Shown one piece after another: positions 1 through 6,601 of a DNA stretch of 9,104 bases; the first letter of the stretch is position 1, and the number at the start of each line of letters is the position of its first letter. Made by a program: the position numbers and the translations under genes. The notes under the pieces are model-generated. The model was not told the origin of the DNA. It searched no databases and saw only the letters and a program-made list of their open reading frames with translations. Source of the stretch: Actinomycetota bacterium (GTDB taxonomy: Bacteria; Actinomycetota; Actinomycetes; Actinomycetales; Microbacteriaceae); the NCBI GenBank assembly GCA_018895315.1, contig JAHIOK010000198.1, positions 1 through 9,104 on the forward strand. Direction: 5' to 3'.

Positions 1-1
1 C

Positions 2-667
2 TCGAGTCAGGCGTCGGCGATGGGCCAGGTTCCCGCGTCCGAGTGGAACAAGCTCGCCGTCCAGGTGATCGTTTTCAGCACAGTGTTGACTCAGCTGCTC
101 GCGGTCATCCTGGGCGCCATCAATGTCACCGGTGAGTACTCGACCGGGATGATTCGCTCGACTCTGACGGCCGCACCCGGTCGCCTGGGAGCCCTTCTCG
201 CGAAAGCACTCGTGGTAGGCCTGACCATGTTCGTCACGAGCATCGTCACCTTCGCCGCCGCGGCGCTGATCACCGCACCGATCATGGGGGACCATTCCCT
301 CGACTTCGGCGACGCGGAGACATCGGTGATGCCACTGCTCGGCGCGGCCCTGTACCTCGCGCTGATGTCGATCATGGGCGTCGGACTGGGCTTCGCGATC
401 CGCAATGGCCCCGGCGCCCTCTCCGTCGGCATCGGGCTCGTGTTCGTGGCACCGATCATCGTCAACTTCTTCCCGCGCAACGACACGTTCGGGTGGATTC
501 AGGACATCTCGAGCTACTTCCCCTCGAATGCGGGGCAATCCCTGTTCCTCGGGGGCGGGATGTCGGGCAATGCACTCGATACCGTGCCGGCGCTGATCAC
601 CATCGTTCTCTGGGCCGTCGTCGCCCTCCTCGCCGGTGCCGCGGTGCTGAAATCACGTGACGCCTAG
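2..667 (+). CDS. ABC-2 type transporter permease, C-terminal part (partial at 5' end)
   Basis: Integral membrane subunit of an ABC exporter. The reading frame is open from base 2 to the TAG at 665-667 (221 residues seen), so the ATG at 20 is probably internal and the true start lies upstream of the window. Hydrophobic helices lie at about nt 56-120, 200-280, 325-400, 415-470 and 590-650. Just after the first helix comes an EYSTGMIRST motif followed by a PGR turn, typical of the cytoplasmic coupling segment in ABC-2 permeases. The ATP-binding subunit is not in the window; it probably lies just upstream. A sensor kinase begins 9 nt after the stop, giving the common exporter plus two-component layout. 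The substrate cannot be told from the sequence; peptide or drug efflux is the usual role of such cassettes (inference). Confidence 0.88.
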   Translation, partial: SSQASAMGQVPASEWNKLAVQVIVFSTVLTQLLAVILGAINVTGEYSTGMIRSTLTAAPGRLGALLAKALVVGLTMFVTSIVTFAAAALITAPIMGDHSLDFGDAETSVMPLLGAALYLALMSIMGVGLGFAIRNGPGALSVGIGLVFVAPIIVNFFPRNDTFGWIQDISSYFPSNAGQSLFLGGGMSGNALDTVPALITIVLWAVVALLAGAAVLKSRDA

Positions 668-670
668 CAT
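665..670 (+). promoter_or_regulatory. Candidate -10 hexamer TAGCAT before the sensor kinase
   Basis: TAGCAT fits the actinobacterial TANNNT -10 pattern and sits 6 nt before GTG 677, the spacing expected of a leaderless message. It includes the permease TAG stop, which supplies two of the three matching bases by itself, so chance is a real explanation. No -35 is seen. Confidence 0.25.
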
Positions 671-676
671 TCAGCC

Positions 677-1936
677 GTGACCTCCGACCGCACGCTCGTC
701 CTCGACCGAGAAGTCACCTCGGTCGAGGACGAGTTGCGTCTTCCCCGACCCCCCGGAGTGATCCGTCGCTTCTGGGCACGGCATCCGCTCGGCACCGACA
801 TCCTGATCGCGGTGCTCGCGTTCCTGCTGGCGGTACCCGGCGTCACCGTCAGGACCGAGCAGGCGACGAGCAGCAGCGGAGTGACGATCGCCCTGACGGT
901 CCTGCTCGCGATCGGCGGATGCGTCGCGCTTGTCTGGCGACGTCGGTGGCCCATCCTCGTGTTCGCGGCGACGCTCCTGCAGATGATGTTCTTCGACGTC
1001 GCGATGGTGGCGGTGATCACGGGCCCGGCCGCGATGATCGGCATCTACTCGCTCGCGGTGTATCGGAGTGTCCGTGCGTCGTGGATCGTCTACGGCGTCG
1101 CCTGCACGGCGCTCGCGCTCAACGCCACTCTGCGGAGCATTGCAGACGGGACATCCCTGGGCGTGTACGTCAACGTCGCGCTCAGCGCCGCGGTGGTACT
1201 GCTCGTCGGGCTGCTGATCGGCATCAATGTCGGCAATCGGCGCCGCTATCTTGAAGCGCTCATCGACCGCTCCCGGCAACTGCTCGTCGAACGAGACCAG
1301 CAGGCGCAGCTCGCGGCCAGCGCCGAGCGCACGCGGATCGCCCGAGAGATGCACGACATCGTGTCGCATTCGCTCACGGTGATCGTTGCCCTCTCCGAAG
1401 GAGCGGCCGCCACCGCGGACCCCGCACAGGCCCGCAATGCGAGCCGTGCGGCCGCCGCCACCGCCCGGGATGCCCTCGCCGAGATGCGTGTCATGCTGGG
1501 CGTTCTCCGCGACGACCGCGCCGACGACGACGCACCTTTGGCGCCCACCTTCGATGCGTCTCTCACCGATATCGTCGAATCGGCGCGTCGCGCTGGTCAC
1601 CGTGTGACGCTTACGATGAGCGGCGTCCCCGCAGGCCTCCCCGCCGTGCACCTCGCGATCGTGCGCATTACTCAGGAGTCGCTGACCAACGCCATGCGAT
1701 ACGGACACGACACGAATCACATCCGAGTGCAGCTCCATGTCGGCGACCCTGGCATCGAGCTGACGATCGAGAACGACGGAGCCCGTGCGGACGAGCCGTC
1801 GCAGGGCGCCGGTCTGGGGCTGCGCGGGCTGCAGGAACGCGTCGCGCACCTCGGCGGCACGATCGAGGCCGGGATTGTCGCGCCGAACACGTGGCGTGTG
1901 CACGCCCGCATCCCTCAGGAGAACCGCCGTGCCTGA
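677..1936 (+). CDS. Two-component sensor histidine kinase, NarL/HisKA_3 type
   Basis: Membrane sensor kinase of 419 aa that should autophosphorylate and pass phosphate to the next gene's product. The N-terminal part has about six hydrophobic helices (near residues 41-57, 69-86, 92-106, 108-128, 135-149 and 160-182) with very short loops, so the signal is probably sensed in or at the membrane. A charged helix (about 183-215) leads to the dimerisation/phosphoacceptor region with ERTRIAREMHDIVSHSL; the likely phosphorylated His is 226. The HATPase_c domain shows an N box with Asn338 (QESLTNAMRYG) and a G box GAGLGLRGLQERV at 377-389. The GTG start at 677 has no clear Shine-Dalgarno, but TAGCAT lies 6 nt before it, so a leaderless start or reinitiation after the permease stop is possible. 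It overlaps the regulator gene by 8 nt. Confidence 0.93.
   Translation: MTSDRTLVLDREVTSVEDELRLPRPPGVIRRFWARHPLGTDILIAVLAFLLAVPGVTVRTEQATSSSGVTIALTVLLAIGGCVALVWRRRWPILVFAATLLQMMFFDVAMVAVITGPAAMIGIYSLAVYRSVRASWIVYGVACTALALNATLRSIADGTSLGVYVNVALSAAVVLLVGLLIGINVGNRRRYLEALIDRSRQLLVERDQQAQLAASAERTRIAREMHDIVSHSLTVIVALSEGAAATADPAQARNASRAAAATARDALAEMRVMLGVLRDDRADDDAPLAPTFDASLTDIVESARRAGHRVTLTMSGVPAGLPAVHLAIVRITQESLTNAMRYGHDTNHIRVQLHVGDPGIELTIENDGARADEPSQGAGLGLRGLQERVAHLGGTIEAGIVAPNTWRVHARIPQENRRA
1917..1921 (+). promoter_or_regulatory. Ribosome binding site of the response regulator gene
   Basis: AGGAG, 7 nt before GTG 1929, lies inside the end of the kinase gene. It decides the start of the regulator against the longer open frame upstream. 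Confidence 0.8.
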
Positions 1937-2663
1937 TAGCCCTCCCCTTCCGATCCGAGTGCTCCTCGTTGACGATCAGCACTTGATCAGGCTCGGATTC
2001 CGCATGGTCCTCGATGCCGAGCCCGACATCACGGTCATTGGTGAAGCATCCGATGGGTTCGGCGCCGTGCGTGCCGTAGGCGAACTTGCCCCCGACGTCG
2101 TGCTGATGGACGTGCGGATGCCGAGACTCGACGGCATCGCGGCCACCGCGCAGATTGTGCAGGCCCATCCGGATGCCCGGATCATCGTGCTCACCACCTT
2201 CGATCTGGACGAGTACGCGTTCGGCGCTCTTCGCGCCGGCGCGAGTGGGTTCCTGCTCAAAGACGCGCATCCGCAGGAGCTGACCGCGGCCATCCGCGCG
2301 GTGCACGTCGGTGACGCGACCCTCTCCCCGCGTGTCACCCGCAGGATGCTCGAGCTCTTTGCCGACCGCGTGCCCCGAGCCGAGCAGGAGCCCGTGATCG
2401 CCGATACCGCTGTGGCTGAGCTCACCGAACGCGAGACGGAGGTGTTCCGGGCGATTGCCGAAGGGCTCAGCAACGCCGAGATCGCTGCGACCTTGTTTCT
2501 CAGTGAATCGACCGTGAAGACTCACGTCGGCCGCGTGCTAACGAAGCTCGGCGCGCGCGACCGCGTGCACCTCGTGATCCTGGCGTATCAGCTCGGGATC
2601 GCCACGAATGGCCCCAGGCCCCCGGCGGATGGAAAGGCACGCTCGGTAAGCTGGACGAGATGA
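1929..2663 (+). CDS. Two-component response regulator, NarL/LuxR family
   Basis: DNA-binding partner of the preceding kinase, 244 aa. The receiver domain (about 8-125) has the acidic pair Asp15/Asp16, the phosphoacceptor Asp61 in LMDVRMPRLDG, Thr89 and Lys111 in GFLLKD, so all key receiver residues are present. A LuxR-type helix-turn-helix occupies about 165-222, starting LTERETEVFRAIAEGLSNAEIA and ending STVKTHVGRVLTKLGARDR. I chose GTG 1929 because an AGGAG sits 7 nt upstream and the receiver fold begins directly after it; the frame is open further upstream inside the kinase gene but that part is not receiver-like. A 20-residue basic tail follows the HTH and its last codons overlap the ATG of the channel gene. 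Its likely target is the promoter of the upstream ABC genes (inference). Confidence 0.94.
   Translation: MPDSPPLPIRVLLVDDQHLIRLGFRMVLDAEPDITVIGEASDGFGAVRAVGELAPDVVLMDVRMPRLDGIAATAQIVQAHPDARIIVLTTFDLDEYAFGALRAGASGFLLKDAHPQELTAAIRAVHVGDATLSPRVTRRMLELFADRVPRAEQEPVIADTAVAELTERETEVFRAIAEGLSNAEIAATLFLSESTVKTHVGRVLTKLGARDRVHLVILAYQLGIATNGPRPPADGKARSVSWTR
2647..2652 (+). promoter_or_regulatory. Candidate -10 hexamer TAAGCT before the MscS-like channel gene
   Basis: TAAGCT fits TANNNT and ends 7 nt before ATG 2660, so transcription could begin at the A of the start codon. The gene lacks a good Shine-Dalgarno, which fits a leaderless message. No convincing -35 is present 17 nt upstream. If active, it would separate the channel-globin-flavoprotein block from the two-component genes. 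Confidence 0.35.
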
Positions 2664-3781
2664 TATTTCTTGCCGTGAGCACCGCCGATCCCGCCACTAC
2701 CGACACGAGTTTGTGGGGGATCGTTCTGAGTATCGCGACCGACGTCGGGCTCAAGGCCATCGCGGTGGTGGCGATCGTCGTGGGCGCGCTCCTGCTCTCT
2801 TGGCTGCTCAAACTCGTCATCCGACGCGTCGTCGCTCGCATCGTCAACGGCGCCAAAGGCAAGGCCAATGTCGACGACACGCAGGCGCTCGATCGGTCGC
2901 CGCTCGCATCGGTGCGTCTCGTGCAACGTACGCGCACCCTCGGATCGATCCTGCAGAACGTCGTCAACATCACGCTCGTGATCATCGCGCTGATTCTGAT
3001 CGTCAACGTGATCGACTCCACAATCCTCGGCTCGTTCGCACTTCTCACCGCAGCGATCGGCGCCGGACTCGGTTTCGGCGCCCAGAACATCGTGAAGGAC
3101 GTGCTCAACGGCATCTTCATCGTCGCCGAGGATCAGGTCGGAATCGGCGACGTCGTCGATCTAGGACTCGCGACCGGCGTGGTCGAGTACGTGAGTGTGC
3201 GCGTCACGCATGTGCGCGACGTCAATGGCACGCTCTGGTACGTGCGCAACGGTGAGATCACTCGCATCGGCAATATGTCGCTCGGATGGTCGCGCGTGAT
3301 CATCGATCTCGCCGTCCCTGTCGATGTCGACATCTCCGTCATTGAGAAGAGTCTCCTCGAAACAGCGGGTGGGCTCGCAAAGGATCCGAAGTGGCGCTCG
3401 CGCGTGATCGAGATGCCGGAGGTATGGGGCCTGGAGTCGATCTCGGGCGACGCGCTCGTCATCCGGCTCGTCATGAAGACCCGGGCGAATGCGAAGGACG
3501 ATGTGGCGCGCGAGCTGCGGATGCGGCTCAAGCACGCAATGGATGAGCTCGATGTGAAACTCCCCCAGCTCAACTCGATCACCCTCACCGGCCTCGAGGG
3601 TGCCCAGCGCGTGCGCGGCGCCAACCCGCCCAAAACCAAGCCGACGCCGGTGTCGCCCCCTCCCGATCGTCCGGTCTGGAAGCCCAAGCGCGCGCCGAAG
3701 ACAGCCAAGGCGCACGTCGTGGACGACGATCCGTCGCAGCCGCTCACCCGCGACAACACTGACGGTGAGGCGACCCCGTGA
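2660..3781 (+). CDS. MscS-family mechanosensitive ion channel
   Basis: Small-conductance mechanosensitive channel of 373 aa that should open under membrane tension in hypo-osmotic shock. Hydrophobic helices: about 33-54, 100-118 and a Gly/Ala-rich pore helix 122-155 containing GAGLGFGAQNIVKDVLNGIF, the hallmark of the MscS TM3. A beta domain follows (QVGIGDVVDLG, then WYVRNGEITRIGNMS) and a C-terminal alpha/beta domain to about residue 310. A 54-residue tail (320-373), rich in Pro and Lys and then acidic, extends beyond the core. The ATG at 2660 overlaps the regulator stop as ATGA; no good Shine-Dalgarno is present, but TAAGCT lies 7 nt upstream. An in-frame GTG at 2675 is an alternative with no better ribosome site. 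It overlaps the globin gene by 4 nt. The role in a run with a globin is unclear. Confidence 0.9.
   Translation: MIFLAVSTADPATTDTSLWGIVLSIATDVGLKAIAVVAIVVGALLLSWLLKLVIRRVVARIVNGAKGKANVDDTQALDRSPLASVRLVQRTRTLGSILQNVVNITLVIIALILIVNVIDSTILGSFALLTAAIGAGLGFGAQNIVKDVLNGIFIVAEDQVGIGDVVDLGLATGVVEYVSVRVTHVRDVNGTLWYVRNGEITRIGNMSLGWSRVIIDLAVPVDVDISVIEKSLLETAGGLAKDPKWRSRVIEMPEVWGLESISGDALVIRLVMKTRANAKDDVARELRMRLKHAMDELDVKLPQLNSITLTGLEGAQRVRGANPPKTKPTPVSPPPDRPVWKPKRAPKTAKAHVVDDDPSQPLTRDNTDGEATP
3764..3770 (+). promoter_or_regulatory. Ribosome binding site of glbO
   Basis: GGTGAGG lies 7 nt before GTG 3778, inside the last codons of the channel gene, supporting this start and coupled translation. Confidence 0.7.
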
Positions 3782-4185
3782 CCGACTCCTCGCATGAATC
3801 CCCCGTCACGTTCTACGACGAAGTCGGCGGGCATGACACCTTCGTCCGCCTCGTCGACGCGTTCTACCGCGGTGTCGCCGACGACGAGGTTCTCAAGCCG
3901 ATGTATCCCGAGGAGGACCTCGGACCTGCTCGGGAACGGCTGACGCTCTTCCTCGAGCAGTACTGGGGCGGGCCGGCGACCTACAGCGCCACTCGCGGGC
4001 ATCCACGGCTCCGGATGCGCCACGCAGCGTTCCACGTCAACCCCGACGCACGCGACCGCTGGCTGGCGCACATGCGCGTCGCCGTAGACGAGATCGGGCT
4101 CTCCCCCCTGCACGAAGCCACGCTGTGGGACTACCTGCAGCGCGCCGCACTCGCGATGGTGAACACGTTCGAGGAGACACCGTGA
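3778..4185 (+). CDS. glbO: Group II truncated haemoglobin (trHbO)
   Basis: Cytosolic haem protein of 135 aa with a 2-on-2 globin fold, proposed in mycobacteria to handle oxygen, NO or peroxide. The sequence lines up without gaps over most of its length with my recollection of M. tuberculosis GlbO, offset by 7 residues. Tyr30 (B10), Tyr43 (CD1, in MYPEEDL), the FLEQYWGGP stretch, proximal His82 (F8, in RGHPRLRMRHAAF) and Trp95 (G8) are all present, so haem and ligand binding should be intact. GTG 3778 overlaps the channel stop as GTGA and has GGTGAGG 7 nt upstream. The stop overlaps the next gene by another GTGA. Translation is thus probably coupled on both sides. Electrons for a reductive role would need a partner; the next gene encodes a flavoprotein (inference). 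Confidence 0.95.
   Translation: MTDSSHESPVTFYDEVGGHDTFVRLVDAFYRGVADDEVLKPMYPEEDLGPARERLTLFLEQYWGGPATYSATRGHPRLRMRHAAFHVNPDARDRWLAHMRVAVDEIGLSPLHEATLWDYLQRAALAMVNTFEETP
4171..4176 (+). promoter_or_regulatory. Ribosome binding site of the FAD dehydrogenase gene
   Basis: GAGGAG lies 5 nt before GTG 4182, inside the last codons of glbO. It decides this start over in-frame positions further upstream within the globin gene. Confidence 0.8.
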
Positions 4186-5846
4186 CCGCTGCACCGCACC
4201 AGACCGACGTGCTCGTCATCGGCTGGGGACTCGCCGGACTCGTCGCGGCAAGCGAGGCCGTGGCGGCCGGCAAACGGGTGATCGTCGTCGATCAGGAGCC
4301 CCGCACCAACCTCGGCGGCCAAGCCTGGTGGTCGTTCGGCGGGCTGTTCTTCATCGATTCGCCCGAGCAGCGGCGCATGGGGATCAAGGATTCGCCGGAG
4401 CTCGCGCAGCAGGACTGGTTCGGCACAGCAGGATTCGACCGTGACGAGGATGCCTGGCCCCGGCGCTGGGCCGAGGCCTACCTGCATTTCGCCCATCACG
4501 AGAAGCGTTCCTGGCTGCGGGAAAAGGGGGTCGGGTTCTTCCCCGTCGTCGGATGGGCAGAACGTGGCGGTTACACCGCACTCGGTCCGGGAAACTCAGT
4601 TCCGCGCTTCCACATCACGTGGGGCACCGGTCCCGGCATCGTCGCGCCGTTCCAGGCCGCACTCGAAGCCGCCGAGCTGGACGGGCGGCTGACGGTGCTC
4701 CCGCGACATCGGGTGACCACCCTCGTCACGACGGACGGATCCGTAACCGGAGCCTCCGGCGAGATCCTCGCCCCCTCCGGCGCCGTGCGCGGCGCAACCT
4801 CGTCTCGCGAGGTCGTAGGGGGCTTCGAGATCACTGCCGGGGCGACCATCGTCTCCTCCGGGGGCATCGGCGGTAACCACGACCTGGTGCGTGCCCAGTG
4901 GCCGGCGCGACTGGGCACGCCGCCCGCGTCCATGCTGAGCGGCGTCCCCGCCTATGTCGATGGATCGATGCTCGACGTGACCGCGGTTGCCGGCGCACGA
5001 TTGATCAACGGTGACCGCATGTGGCACTACGTCGAGGGCATTCAGAACTGGGATCCGGTCTGGCCGCAGCACGGCATCCGGATACTGCCGGGGCCGTCGT
5101 CGATCTGGCTCGATGCCACGGGTGCGCGGCTTCCGGTGCCGCTGTTCCCCGGCTTCGACACGCTGGGCACTCTCGCTCACCTGCGCACTACCGGCCACGA
5201 CCACTCGTGGTTCGTGTTGTCGCGGCGGATCATCGAGAAGGAGTTCACGCTGTCGGGCAGCGAGCAGAACCCCGACCTCACCGGGCGCGATGTGCCACTG
5301 CTGCTGAAGTCCCGCCTCGGGAAGGGCGCGGCGTCTCCGGTGCAGGCATTCATGGACGATGGCGCTGACTTCGTGGTTCGCGACACGCTCGACGAACTCA
5401 TCGCCGGGATGCAGGAGCTTCCCGGAGGCGACGCGCTCGATGCCGACCGGGTGCGGCGCGAAGTCCAGGCGCGCGACCGTGAGATCGACAACGACTTCAC
5501 GAAAGATGCCCAGATCGCGATGCTGCGGTCGGCGCGAGCCTACCGCGGCGACCGACTCATTCGCACCGCCGCACCCCACCGCATCCTGGACTCGGAGGCG
5601 GGCCCGCTGATTGCGGTGAAGCTGCACGTCGTGACCCGCAAGTCACTGGGCGGCATCGAGACAGATCTCGGTGCCCGCGCCCTTGCCCCCGGCGGCGCGG
5701 CGATCCCGGGCCTGTACGCCGCCGGCGAGGCGAGCGGCTTCGGCGGAGGCGGCGTACACGGATATCGGTCGCTCGAGGGCACATTCCTCGGCGGATGCCT
5801 GTTCTCCGGACGCACGGCGGGGCGGGCCGCGGCCTCGGCGCTCTGA
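4182..5846 (+). CDS. FAD-binding dehydrogenase, fumarate reductase/KstD superfamily (Rv0785-like)
   Basis: Flavoprotein oxidoreductase of 554 aa, presumably cytosolic; no signal peptide is seen. The N-terminal Rossmann motif is GWGLAG at 14-19 with Asp37 ending the second strand for the FAD ribose; LGGQAWWSFGGLF follows. The C-terminal FAD-binding part has GLYAAGE at 510-516, then GFGGGGVHGYRSLEGTFLGG. The middle part corresponds to the substrate-capping domain of the fumarate reductase / 3-ketosteroid dehydrogenase superfamily. Long blocks such as GIQNWDPVWPQHGIRILPGP match the actinobacterial family typified, from memory, by Rv0785. The substrate of that family is not known to me, so no reaction is claimed. 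GTG 4182 is chosen because GAGGAG lies 5 nt upstream and the Rossmann fold starts soon after; the frame stays open further upstream inside the globin gene. It ends the + strand run. Confidence 0.9.
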   Translation: MTAAPHQTDVLVIGWGLAGLVAASEAVAAGKRVIVVDQEPRTNLGGQAWWSFGGLFFIDSPEQRRMGIKDSPELAQQDWFGTAGFDRDEDAWPRRWAEAYLHFAHHEKRSWLREKGVGFFPVVGWAERGGYTALGPGNSVPRFHITWGTGPGIVAPFQAALEAAELDGRLTVLPRHRVTTLVTTDGSVTGASGEILAPSGAVRGATSSREVVGGFEITAGATIVSSGGIGGNHDLVRAQWPARLGTPPASMLSGVPAYVDGSMLDVTAVAGARLINGDRMWHYVEGIQNWDPVWPQHGIRILPGPSSIWLDATGARLPVPLFPGFDTLGTLAHLRTTGHDHSWFVLSRRIIEKEFTLSGSEQNPDLTGRDVPLLLKSRLGKGAASPVQAFMDDGADFVVRDTLDELIAGMQELPGGDALDADRVRREVQARDREIDNDFTKDAQIAMLRSARAYRGDRLIRTAAPHRILDSEAGPLIAVKLHVVTRKSLGGIETDLGARALAPGGAAIPGLYAAGEASGFGGGGVHGYRSLEGTFLGGCLFSGRTAGRAAASAL

Positions 5847-5870
5847 CAGCGCTACGGCCGCGTCAGGCCG
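5837..5870. terminator. Two small hairpins at the convergent gene ends (weak terminator candidate)
   Basis: GCGCT (5838-5842) pairs with AGCGC (5848-5852) around a 5-nt loop, and CGGCC (5855-5859) pairs with GGCCG (5866-5870) around a 6-nt loop. The + strand TGA stop is in the first loop and the - strand stop in the second. Stems are only 5 bp and there is no T-tract, so a terminator role is uncertain. Confidence 0.3.
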
Positions 5871-6540
5871 CCGACGGACCTGTACGGCGAACCGCGGTGA
5901 GTCCCGAGGCCACGGGCCTACGAACGAGCACATGACCACGGCTCAGACTCACTCGGGTCCATGACCCCGCGGTGAGGATCCGTGCCTCTTCGTCGCCGAC
6001 GATGAAGCCCAGGGCGAATGCTGCAAAGGCAGTGCCGAGTGGAAGTCCCGCGAGGGCGTCATCGTGGGGGCCCCAAATGCGCGCGCGGATGGCGCGGACC
6101 GCATCTTCTCCCGCATCCTTGGGCACTCCGTCGGCGACGGCGGCGATGCCGAACTGTGCCCGTGTGGCGAGGACCGAGGTCGAAATACTCCCTGCTGCTA
6201 CCCACCCCGACCGCGGCGGCGCAATGCCTGCCCACGCGGGCGACAGTGCGGTGTCGGGCAGCACCACCCCGTGCGCGTCATCGTCCGCGGCGCGCAGAGC
6301 CGCCGCCTCGACGACGAGGTCGCACACGAGTTCGGGGTCGACGGCCACGGCCCGCATGCCGAGCACGGTCGGGGTGGCATCCATCAACCCGCGCGGTGCG
6401 AGAGGGGCAGCCGTGACGGCGAGAGTGCCGCCGCTGGCCTGAAGACGCACCGCACCGTCACCGAGCAGGACCGAGCGACCGGCGAAGGTCAGCACGTCGG
6501 CGGCTACGTGGGGATCGGGGAAGACGAGTCGTTGCGACAT
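5863..6540 (-). CDS. Conserved-looking hypothetical protein, 225 aa
   Basis: I do not recognise a named family. The 225-aa protein is rich in Ala, Val and Asp, has no signal peptide and no clear transmembrane helix; a mildly hydrophobic stretch LGTAFAAFALGFIVGDEE lies near residues 174-191. It ends with a basic segment containing SWTRVSLSRGHVLVRR. ATG 6540 is chosen because the longer frame up to 6747 would overlap the divergent thioesterase gene and that extension is Ser/Thr-rich low-complexity translation. TAGTTT lies exactly 7 nt before the ATG, suggesting a leaderless message. It is transcribed away from tesB and converges on the flavoprotein gene with a 16-nt gap. By position it might correspond to Rv2474c, a hypothetical of similar size next to a small thioesterase in M. 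tuberculosis; this is a memory-based guess. Confidence 0.72.
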   Translation of the reverse strand: MSQRLVFPDPHVAADVLTFAGRSVLLGDGAVRLQASGGTLAVTAAPLAPRGLMDATPTVLGMRAVAVDPELVCDLVVEAAALRAADDDAHGVVLPDTALSPAWAGIAPPRSGWVAAGSISTSVLATRAQFGIAAVADGVPKDAGEDAVRAIRARIWGPHDDALAGLPLGTAFAAFALGFIVGDEEARILTAGSWTRVSLSRGHVLVRRPVASGLTAVRRTGPSAA

Positions 6541-6546
6541 CCGCCC

Positions 6547-6553
6547 TAAACTA
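6547..6553. promoter_or_regulatory. Overlapping divergent -10 candidates in TAAACTA
   Basis: On the + strand TAAACT (6547-6552) fits TANNNT and would give a leader of about 43 nt for tesB. On the - strand TAGTTT (6553-6548) also fits and ends 7 nt before ATG 6540, giving a leaderless message for the hypothetical gene. The spacer is only 61 bp and otherwise GC-rich. No good -35 was found for either direction. Confidence 0.45.
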
Positions 6554-6592
6554 CCAAGCGATGGCGCCTGAGGTGGCGTCCGTGACGTGAAC

Positions 6593-6596
6593 GGAG
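6593..6596 (+). promoter_or_regulatory. Ribosome binding site of tesB
   Basis: GGAG lies 5 nt before GTG 6602 and selects it over the in-frame GTG at 6587, which has no such site. Confidence 0.65.
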
Positions 6597-6601
6597 ACGA
6601 T

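Noticed and set aside
671..1903. 410-codon open frame on the - strand opposite the sensor kinase
   Set aside because: The + strand frame has clear kinase motifs throughout. The antisense translation is rich in Arg, Asp, His and Gly, as expected from a codon-phase shadow in GC-rich DNA.
1785..1928. Longer start for the response regulator
   Set aside because: The extension lies inside the kinase G-box region and is Arg/Ala-rich; GTG 1929 has an AGGAG at good spacing.
4125..4181. Longer start for the FAD dehydrogenase
   Set aside because: The extension lies inside the globin gene; GTG 4182 has a GAGGAG at good spacing and the Rossmann fold begins shortly after it.
3133..4194. 353-codon open frame on the - strand opposite the channel and globin genes
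   Set aside because: It spans the antisense of two strong genes, including the junction, and has shadow-like composition.
4596..5627. 343-codon open frame on the - strand opposite the flavoprotein gene
   Set aside because: The flavoprotein is supported by motifs over its full length; the antisense product is Arg/His-rich with no recognisable fold.
6528..6538. GTCG-TTG-CGAC inverted repeat just inside the hypothetical gene's start
   Set aside because: Four-base arms are expected by chance; its TTGCGA is also too close (9 nt) to TAAACT to be a -35 for tesB.
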